Positions 1 to 4,438 of a stretch of DNA of 6,008 bases are shown here, piece by piece (position 1 is the stretch's first letter; every line of letters begins with the position of its first letter). A program made the translations under genes and the position numbers. Under the pieces are notes generated by a model. That model saw only the letters and a list, made by a program, of their open reading frames with translations. It ran no database searches and was not told where the DNA came from. The DNA is taken from NCBI GenBank assembly GCA_945890905.1, contig CAMDDI010000203.1:1-6008 (forward strand). Reading direction: 5' to 3'. Source of the stretch: Bacteriovorax stolpii (GTDB lineage: Bacteria; Bdellovibrionota; Bacteriovoracia; Bacteriovoracales; Bacteriovoracaceae).

Positions 1-272
1 GAAGTGGCCACCGCTCGGGCTTCTGTGACATTGTAGGCAGTAAAAATATGGAGCAGCTTTATAAAGGCATCTTCTGTGAGATTCATTTTCTCATCAGAAA
101 TCAGACCATGATTAAAAACATCTTCACCCAAACGAAGGGCCTCTCGAAAGTTTTTTACGACTTCAATACTATCTCCGTCCTTTCTCACAATTACCGCACG
201 CAAGGCATTTGATCCAAGATCAATGGCAGCTATAGTCGTGAGAGATTGAACCTTGCGGAGAAATTCTGGCAT
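1..272 (-). CDS. Ppx/GppA family phosphatase (exopolyphosphatase or pppGpp hydrolase), N-terminal part
   Basis: Reading the minus strand from an ATG at 272 gives 90 open codons running off the left edge. The fragment begins MPEFLRKVQSLTTIAAIDLG and contains DLGSN at residues 18-22, the first phosphate-binding loop of the ASKHA-fold Ppx/GppA family. It continues with EALRLGEDV (about 44-52) and RAVAT at the edge, both typical of this family at these positions. Members hydrolyse polyphosphate from the end or convert pppGpp to ppGpp in the cytoplasm; this fragment cannot tell which. The start is well placed because no other ATG, GTG or TTG lies in frame before the DLGSN motif. There is no normal SD: the bases before the ATG are a terminator T-tract, and the only G-rich run lies inside the terminator stem. 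It follows icd on the same strand with 37 nt between stop and start. The family call is firm; the exact substrate is unknown. Confidence 0.88.
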   Translation of the reverse strand, partial: MPEFLRKVQSLTTIAAIDLGSNALRAVIVRKDGDSIEVVKNFREALRLGEDVFNHGLISDEKMNLTEDAFIKLLHIFTAYNVTEARAVAT

Positions 273-278
273 AGTTTT

Positions 279-301
279 AAAAAGCCCCGCAGGTGCGGGG
301 C
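279..301 (-). terminator. Intrinsic terminator after icd
   Basis: On the minus strand a perfect 7-bp G/C stem (GCCCCGC, loop ACCT, GCGGGGC; 301-295 and 290-284) is followed at once by TTTTT (283-279). It begins 8 nt after the icd stop codon, the expected place for a rho-independent terminator of icd. It also lies in the leader of the downstream Ppx/GppA gene, whose ATG follows the T-tract by only 6 nt. Any transcript from icd must therefore read through it to reach that gene. Confidence 0.85.
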
Positions 302-309
302 GAGTGAGT

Positions 310-1533
310 TTACTTCAAACGTTTTTGGAGATTTTGGTTAATGGCTTCGAGGAATGCTTCAGTCGTGAGGTATTTATCAGCTGTCACTTTGTCTCCGTGA
401 ATGCAGGCAGCAAGATCTTTAGTCATTTTGCCTTCTTCAACAGTCTTAATACAAACATCTTCCAGAGTTTCACAGAAAGTCATGAGCTCTTTGTTACCGT
501 CAAGCTTTCCACGGTGAAGAAGTCCACGAGTCCATGCAAAGATAGAGGCCATAGGATTGGTAGAAGTAGGCTGACCTTTCTGGTGCATGCGGAAGTGACG
601 AGTTACCGTTCCGTGAGCAGCTTCAGCTTCAACTGTTTTTCCATCTGGAGTCATAAGAACTGAGGTCATAAGTCCCAAAGAACCAAATCCCTGAGCCACT
701 GTATCTGACTGAACATCACCATCATAGTTTTTACAGGCCCAAACATATCCACCGCTCCACTTCATACAAGCAGCAACCATGTCATCAATCAGACGGTGTT
801 CGTACACGATACCTTTGGCTTCGAATTTTTTCTTATAATCTTTTTCATAGATTTCATTGAAGATATCTTTGAAGCGGCCATCGTATTTTTTGAGAATAGT
901 ATTTTTGGTGGATAGGTATAAAGGCCACCCTTTCACCAAGGCCATATTAAAACATGATTCGGCAAAACCACGGATAGAATCATCAGTGTTATACATACAA
1001 AGAGCAACCCCATCTCCTTTGAAGTTATACACTTCCCACTCTTGAGATTTGCCGTCTTCACCAGTAAAACTCATTTTGAGGGTTCCCTTACCTTTGATTA
1101 CAGTATCAGTGGCCTTGTACTGATCTCCGAAAGCATGTCGACCAATCACAATAGGTTGGGTCCAGCCTGGTACCAAACGTGGAATATTTTTAATGATGAT
1201 GGGTTCACGGAAAACTGTTCCATCTAAAATATTACGAATTGTTCCGTTCGGTGACTTCCACATCTGCTTAAGTTTAAATTCTTCAACACGCTTCTCATCA
1301 GGAGTGATGGTGGCGCACTTAATACCAACATTATATTTCTTAATGGCTTCAGCCGCTTCCACTGTTACTTTGTCGTCAGTCTTGTCACGATTTTCCATAC
1401 CAAGATCGTAATACTTAATATCCAGATCAAGATAAGGATTGATGAGTTTGTCTTTGATGAAGGTCCAGATTATTCTGGTCATCTCATCGCCATCAAGCTC
1501 AACCACAGGGTTTTGCACTTTAATTTTTTGCAT
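310..1533 (-). CDS. icd: NADP-dependent isocitrate dehydrogenase, eukaryote-like (type II) form
   Basis: This is a 407-residue enzyme that oxidatively decarboxylates isocitrate to 2-oxoglutarate in the TCA cycle, making cytosolic NADPH. The sequence is strikingly like animal IDH1/IDH2 and the homodimeric bacterial enzymes of that subfamily, and unlike E. coli Icd. Visible landmarks are TPDEKRVEEF (77-86), the substrate loop SPNGTIRN (94-101), VFRE with Arg109, IGRHAFGDQY with Arg132 (the position of human IDH1 R132) and Tyr139. Further on are STKN with Lys210, RLIDD with Asp250/251, and NYDGDVQSD with metal ligands near Asp273/277. HGTVTRH (307-313) is the NADP-binding segment. All key residues are intact and the length is normal. 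An in-frame GTG at 1545 would add four residues, but its bases form the SD: GGAG at 1543-1540 lies 6 nt before the ATG at 1533. That ATG is therefore preferred. A sigma70-like promoter lies upstream and a terminator follows. Confidence 0.96.
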   Translation of the reverse strand: MQKIKVQNPVVELDGDEMTRIIWTFIKDKLINPYLDLDIKYYDLGMENRDKTDDKVTVEAAEAIKKYNVGIKCATITPDEKRVEEFKLKQMWKSPNGTIRNILDGTVFREPIIIKNIPRLVPGWTQPIVIGRHAFGDQYKATDTVIKGKGTLKMSFTGEDGKSQEWEVYNFKGDGVALCMYNTDDSIRGFAESCFNMALVKGWPLYLSTKNTILKKYDGRFKDIFNEIYEKDYKKKFEAKGIVYEHRLIDDMVAACMKWSGGYVWACKNYDGDVQSDTVAQGFGSLGLMTSVLMTPDGKTVEAEAAHGTVTRHFRMHQKGQPTSTNPMASIFAWTRGLLHRGKLDGNKELMTFCETLEDVCIKTVEEGKMTKDLAACIHGDKVTADKYLTTEAFLEAINQNLQKRLK

Positions 1534-1570
1534 AGAATTCTCCACGAAATTTTTAGATTGAAGTCATTCT

Positions 1571-1599
1571 ATTGTGAGGAAAAAAGGCTTGCTTGTCGA
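1571..1599 (-). promoter_or_regulatory. Probable sigma70-type promoter of icd
   Basis: On the minus strand, TCGACA (1599-1594; 5 of 6 to TTGACA) is separated by exactly 17 nt from CACAAT (1576-1571; 4 of 6 to TATAAT). Transcription would start near 1564, giving a leader of about 30 nt before the icd ATG, with GGAG at 1543-1540. Spacing and position are good, but the -10 element is only moderate. Confidence 0.5.
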
Positions 1600-1686
1600 T
1601 GTAAATGCAGTGCGCAGACGACCACAATAATCAATAAAAAGTCTCTAGAATCTATGTCTTAGAGTATTTCCCATGGGGCAAACAAC

Positions 1687-1714
1687 CTCAGGCCCCCCTG
1701 GGGATTGCCTGGAG
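1687..1714 (+). other. G/C-rich hairpin in the leader region of the hemerythrin gene
   Basis: This segment can fold as CTCAGGC (1687 C, 1688-1693) against GCCTGGAG (1707-1714) with one bulged G, plus an inner CCC/GGG pairing. It stands out in an otherwise A/T-rich 274-bp divergent spacer (1534-1807). A rival pairing is possible between GGGGC (1675-1679) and GCCCC (1692-1696). The CCTGGGG inside the hairpin (1697-1703) recurs at 1795-1801, where it forms the SD of the hemerythrin gene. No convincing plus-strand promoter was found: TAGAAT at 1646-1651 resembles a -10 but has no -35 partner. Whether the segment is transcribed is unknown. It lies outside the icd transcript. Confidence 0.4.
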
Positions 1715-1807
1715 AGTTATCAGTAATTTCTTACACTTCAAATGCTCTTCTCCTGGCCCCGTGCTTGCTTAATTTACTTAATAGATTTTCACCACCTGGG
1801 GTTAATA

Positions 1808-2416
1808 ATGACACAACGTAAGACAACAGCAATGCAAACAATCCAAGACATTAATGTCATAGATTTAATCTTACTTGATCACCAGTATCTCAAAGAATGT
1901 ATTGAAGTTTTAACCGACGAAAATGCTGACAAGAAAAAGAAAATTCCAGTGGCCAAGGGAATTCTTGAAGCACTTTCCAAACACTCTAATGCTGAAAAGC
2001 GCGCGATTTATAAACCTCTGGAATCCAACGAAGAATTACACTTCAATATTTTAGAATCAGAAATTGAGCATGGGATTGTTGATCAGAAAGTTAAACTTCT
2101 CAAACCAAAACTCACCCGCATCCGCATACTTCAAGATGAAGTGGAAGCAGAACTTAAAGTTTTAGCAGAACTGGTTCAAAACCACATTAAAGAAGAAGAA
2201 AGCGAAATGATTCCGAAGATGAAAGAGGAAGTGGATGACCAGACTCTCATGGAGATGGGGGTGAAATTTATGAAACTGCGAAAATTCTCTAGCAGTGATT
2301 TACATGATTTTCCTCAATTACAAGATGAACTTGTCCAATGGAAGGACTCTGTTCAAAAGATTTCAAGTCAGTTTCTGACGAAGATGGATAAATACGTGGA
2401 GAATCTTAAGCACTAA
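1808..2416 (+). CDS. Hemerythrin HHE-domain protein
   Basis: This 202-residue, very charged, all-helical, presumably cytoplasmic protein has the pattern of bacterial hemerythrin-like (HHE cation-binding) domains, which form a four-helix bundle around a di-iron site. Candidate ligands appear in the right order: His25 in LDHQYLKE, His59 and Glu63 in HSNAEKRAIY, His88 in SEIEHGIVDQ, and His126 with Glu130/131 in NHIKEEESEMIPKM. Relatives bind O2 or sense or buffer O2, NO, iron or oxidative stress; the exact role here is not readable. About 60 residues after the last ligand form a helical C-terminal tail beyond the core domain. The start at 1808 is chosen because GGGG (1798-1801) lies 6 nt upstream. 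An in-frame ATG at 1742 has no SD and would add an unlike N-terminus. The next gene starts 27 nt downstream, so the two are probably co-transcribed. Confidence 0.88.
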   Translation: MTQRKTTAMQTIQDINVIDLILLDHQYLKECIEVLTDENADKKKKIPVAKGILEALSKHSNAEKRAIYKPLESNEELHFNILESEIEHGIVDQKVKLLKPKLTRIRILQDEVEAELKVLAELVQNHIKEEESEMIPKMKEEVDDQTLMEMGVKFMKLRKFSSSDLHDFPQLQDELVQWKDSVQKISSQFLTKMDKYVENLKH

Positions 2417-2443
2417 GAATTCCCACTATAACAAGGAGTAGTT

Positions 2444-3019
2444 ATGGCCACGATAATGAATTCACATCAAGCACATTCTTATAGATCCACTCGGTCTGTT
2501 GTTCAGAACACATGCGTGGGTTTAGGGATTTTTTTAGTTCTCACAGGTTTAATCGGTCTTCTTATCCCGGGGTTTATGGGTATGCATCTTAGTATGACTC
2601 ATAACCTTATTCATATTGTAAGTGGTGCTCTAGCACTTTGGGCAGGGTTTGCTGATGAGTCAAGACGTGCTTACACCCTCAGTGTTGTCTTCGGTTCTCT
2701 CTACGGCCTGTTAGCTATTGCAGGGTTCATTATTGGTGTACCAGGATATCCCGGGGTAGGTTATATGGCCGCAGACCAATATCTTTGGCGAGTTATTCCA
2801 AATATTCTTGAGTACGGAACCATGGACCATACAGTTCATTTAATTCTCTCAGCTGCTTTTTTACTGGCCGCTTATAGTTGGAAAAAACGCTCTAAAGATG
2901 GTGGACGCTCAATAGTTGATGGTCAACGACGAGCAGATTTGATGGGCCGAGATACTTTCCGAAGTAATATTTCAAATTCAAAAATTGATCGTACAACAAA
3001 TTTTGAAGGTAAACTTTAA
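2444..3019 (+). CDS. Four-helix membrane protein, DUF4383-like
   Basis: This is a 191-residue predicted inner-membrane protein. Hydrophobic segments lie at about 20-45, 53-70, 77-100 and 129-146. A hydrophilic C-terminal tail of about 45 residues, rich in Arg, Lys and Ser, follows. The layout and the motifs HNLIH (His53, His57) at the start of helix 2 and DHTVH (His129, His132) at the start of helix 4 resemble the DUF4383 family, whose function is unknown. The start has a strong SD: AAGGAG at 2433-2438, 5 nt before the ATG. An in-frame ATG four codons later is less well spaced. It follows the hemerythrin gene by 27 nt, so both are likely one transcript. That suggests, but does not show, a shared role in oxygen, NO or envelope stress. 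The histidine pairs facing the membrane could bind a metal or heme, but this is speculation. Membrane topology is confident; the family match is moderate. Confidence 0.75.
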   Translation: MATIMNSHQAHSYRSTRSVVQNTCVGLGIFLVLTGLIGLLIPGFMGMHLSMTHNLIHIVSGALALWAGFADESRRAYTLSVVFGSLYGLLAIAGFIIGVPGYPGVGYMAADQYLWRVIPNILEYGTMDHTVHLILSAAFLLAAYSWKKRSKDGGRSIVDGQRRADLMGRDTFRSNISNSKIDRTTNFEGKL

Positions 3020-3043
3020 TTGATCAAAGATAAAGATAGATCA

Positions 3044-3089
3044 GAATCTGCGTGGGAGAGCATTGCTCTCCCACATTATCAGAGTATTC
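3044..3089 (+). terminator. Perfect 10-bp hairpin after the hemerythrin/membrane-protein unit
   Basis: GTGGGAGAGC (3052-3061), loop ATT, GCTCTCCCAC (3065-3074) is a perfect stem starting 32 nt after the stop codon. Flanking CTG/CAG (3048-3050, 3080-3082) and GAAT/ATTC (3044-3047, 3086-3089) can extend it with internal loops. Position suggests transcription termination or 3'-end protection of the mRNA. No T-tract follows on the plus strand (ATTATC instead), so it is not a textbook rho-independent terminator. Confidence 0.55.
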
Positions 3090-3126
3090 ATGAGAACACT
3101 GAAAGATGGTAGGGTACGTAAAGTCA

Positions 3127-3156
3127 TTGAGATTGGATTTGTGCAAAAGTTATAAA
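3127..3156 (+). promoter_or_regulatory. Probable sigma70-type promoter of the lipoprotein gene
   Basis: TTGAGA (3127-3132; 5 of 6 to TTGACA) and TATAAA (3151-3156; 5 of 6 to TATAAT) are 18 nt apart. They sit about 40 nt before the start codon of the following gene, downstream of the hairpin that closes the previous unit. The site is well placed; experimental support is absent. Confidence 0.55.
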
Positions 3157-3196
3157 TACGAAATTCAATAATTGTATTAAATTAAAGGAGTTTTTG

Positions 3197-3787
3197 GTGA
3201 AAATCTTTCTATTTATACTTTCAGCCATCGTTTTTTATAACTGCTCTAGTAACCCGACCAAAGATCCAGGGAGCAATTCGAAATCTAATGCCCTAGGCAC
3301 TCGTCAGGGCAGTCAAATGAGTAGTATCGAAAGTAAGCAGCTGGCCACGGAAGAAGAATCTAGTTTTGTGACAGAAATTTCTTTCCCCCGAGGCGAATCA
3401 ACCATGACAAAAAGCGCTATGGACAAAATCCGTATTCTTCATCAAAAAGCGGCGCGCAGAGGAAAAGTCGAAGAAGTGAAAGTGATCACTTGGGCCGATG
3501 AAGAGTATCCCTCAGTTCTCAAAAAGAAACTCTCTACTGATCAAAGAAAAATAGTGACCAAGAGAAATCACAAACTCGGAAATTATATTGGTAAGATTGA
3601 TAACGACGCCAAAATTGAACTCTTTAGCATGGCCGAGAGACCGGGAGTGATGAAATCTCTGTTCTCATCCCAAGATGCCCGGATTAAAAAATCTCTTGAA
3701 ACAGCGGGCATTTCTAATACGGATAAGACTGTGAAAATTCCCGGAAAAGCCTCAAAATCAATCGTTATTTTTGTGATGGAAGAGTAG
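3197..3787 (+). CDS. Probable lipoprotein with OmpA-like C-terminal region
   Basis: This is a 196-residue exported protein of unknown specific function. It starts MKIFLFILSAIVFYNCSSN, a short hydrophobic signal ending in Cys16. The cysteine is followed by a Ser/Asn/Pro-rich linker (about 17-50), as in outer-membrane lipoproteins. The lipobox (F-Y-N-C) lacks the usual Leu and small residues, so lipidation is likely but not certain. Residues about 58-130 recall an OmpA-like peptidoglycan-binding fold: ISFPRGESTMTKSAMDKIR, then VKVITWADEEYP, then LSTDQRKIVTKRNHKLGNYI. The classical peptidoglycan-binding residues are not all present, so this is a degenerate or distant match. The GTG at 3197 is preferred to the TTG at 3194 because AAAGGAG (3184-3190) lies 6 nt before it and only 3 nt before the TTG. 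The receiver gene follows after 69 nt on the same strand, possibly co-transcribed. Confidence 0.6.
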   Translation: MKIFLFILSAIVFYNCSSNPTKDPGSNSKSNALGTRQGSQMSSIESKQLATEEESSFVTEISFPRGESTMTKSAMDKIRILHQKAARRGKVEEVKVITWADEEYPSVLKKKLSTDQRKIVTKRNHKLGNYIGKIDNDAKIELFSMAERPGVMKSLFSSQDARIKKSLETAGISNTDKTVKIPGKASKSIVIFVMEE

Positions 3788-3856
3788 TCTTTTAGATTTA
3801 GATATACCGCCATCAAAAGGTTTCTAGTCGACCAACAACTAAAACGAGGTGGAAAA

Positions 3857-4303
3857 ATGTTTGAAGAAATTAATTCCTCAGCATTCAGCAAGTACAAAGT
3901 CTCTTCTTACAGCATGAGAGAAAAGAGAACTGAAGTTCGTGCCAAACGCATCCTCATCATCGACGATAATCTGGATCTAAGATTATCCCTGGCAGATCTT
4001 CTTGTGACAGAAGGTTACAAGGTGGCCACCGCAAAAAATGGATTAGAAGGTTTGAGTTACTTGCTTCACAAACAACTACCTGATCTGATTCTTTTAGATC
4101 TTAAAATGCCGGTTCTTGATGGCTATCAGTTTTTGGAGAAACAAAATCTCAATCCAGATTTTGCCAAAGTTCCTGTGATTGTTATTTCAGGAGAGATTGA
4201 TCAGTCCAAAATTTTAGATCTCACCAACAATGCTTTTTGCATGGAAAAACCCTTAGATTTTTTAAAATTCTTGGATGTAGTGGAGCAGATCTCGAAGGTC
4301 TAA
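3857..4303 (+). CDS. Stand-alone response-regulator receiver protein (CheY-like)
   Basis: This 148-residue cytoplasmic protein consists of one receiver domain with no output domain. Acidic pocket residues Asp36/Asp37 are in ILIIDDN, the phospho-acceptor Asp81 in LILLDLKMPVLDGY, the switch residue Ser111 in VIVISGE, and the conserved Lys131-Pro132 in MEKP. All residues needed for phosphorylation are therefore present. Such proteins pass a phosphoryl group or a conformational signal to a partner rather than binding DNA. About 30 residues of charged N-terminal extension precede the domain. The start is supported by GAGGTGG (3846-3852), 4 nt before the ATG; the internal ATG at 3914 has no SD. No histidine kinase is in view, so the partner is unknown. 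It lies between the lipoprotein gene and the efflux operon and is closed by its own terminator, which argues against cotranscription with the pump. Confidence 0.92.
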   Translation: MFEEINSSAFSKYKVSSYSMREKRTEVRAKRILIIDDNLDLRLSLADLLVTEGYKVATAKNGLEGLSYLLHKQLPDLILLDLKMPVLDGYQFLEKQNLNPDFAKVPVIVISGEIDQSKILDLTNNAFCMEKPLDFLKFLDVVEQISKV

Positions 4304-4329
4304 ATGTTCAACCTCTGACTAACGCAGCT

Positions 4330-4379
4330 AGGGGGTTGATTAATTCTCAACAGATTGATTTTCCCCCTTGTTTTCTTTT
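4330..4379 (+). terminator. Intrinsic terminator after the receiver gene
   Basis: AGGGGG (4330-4335) pairs with CCCCCT (4363-4368), and a T-rich run, TTGTTTTCTTTT (4368-4379), follows. The 27-nt loop contains a smaller TTGA/TCAA pairing (4336-4339, 4347-4350). The position 27 nt after the stop codon and the T-tract fit a rho-independent terminator, although the loop is longer than usual. Confidence 0.6.
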
Positions 4380-4398
4380 AAAACATCCATTAAATTGG

Positions 4399-4434
4399 CC
4401 TCATGTTTTAAACAATCGTTTGATTAACATGAGG
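4399..4434 (+). promoter_or_regulatory. Inverted repeat enclosing the ribosome-binding site of the TolC-family gene
   Basis: CCTCATGTT (4399-4407) and AACATGAGG (4426-4434) are perfect 9-bp inverted arms. An inner AAAC/GTTT pair (4410-4413, 4418-4421) around AATC would make one long hairpin with a small internal loop. The right arm contains GAGG, the only SD for the ATG at 4439, so folding of the mRNA would hide it. The same sequence could instead be a DNA operator. No strong promoter was found between the preceding terminator and this element: TTGTTT (4368-4373) with TAAATT (4391-4396) is a weak candidate. Confidence 0.6.
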
Positions 4435-4438
4435 TAAT

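Noticed and set aside
253..663. 136-residue plus-strand reading frame antisense to icd
   Set aside because: It lies opposite the highly conserved isocitrate dehydrogenase coding sequence, has no SD and shows no recognisable protein pattern.
1534..1545. GTG start of icd four codons upstream
   Set aside because: These bases supply the GGAG SD for the ATG at 1533, and the shorter protein aligns with the family start.
1742..1807. N-terminal extension of the hemerythrin protein by 22 residues
   Set aside because: The ATG at 1742 has no SD, the extra residues do not match the family, and the ATG at 1808 has GGGG at good spacing.
3090..3155. 21-residue basic peptide reading frame between the hairpin and the lipoprotein gene
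   Set aside because: It has no convincing SD, and its end overlaps the -10 box of the next promoter; it is more likely chance.
3194..3196. TTG start for the lipoprotein
   Set aside because: It is only 3 nt from the SD; the following GTG is at the normal 6-nt spacing and gives a better signal peptide start.
3583..3897. 104-residue minus-strand reading frame
   Set aside because: It runs opposite the lipoprotein gene and the start of the receiver gene, both well supported by SD sites and composition; no motif was recognised.
4237..4437. 66-residue reading frame across the end of the receiver gene and the spacer
   Set aside because: It starts out of frame inside the receiver gene without an SD and crosses the terminator; only its last two codons are of interest, as a mini-ORF.
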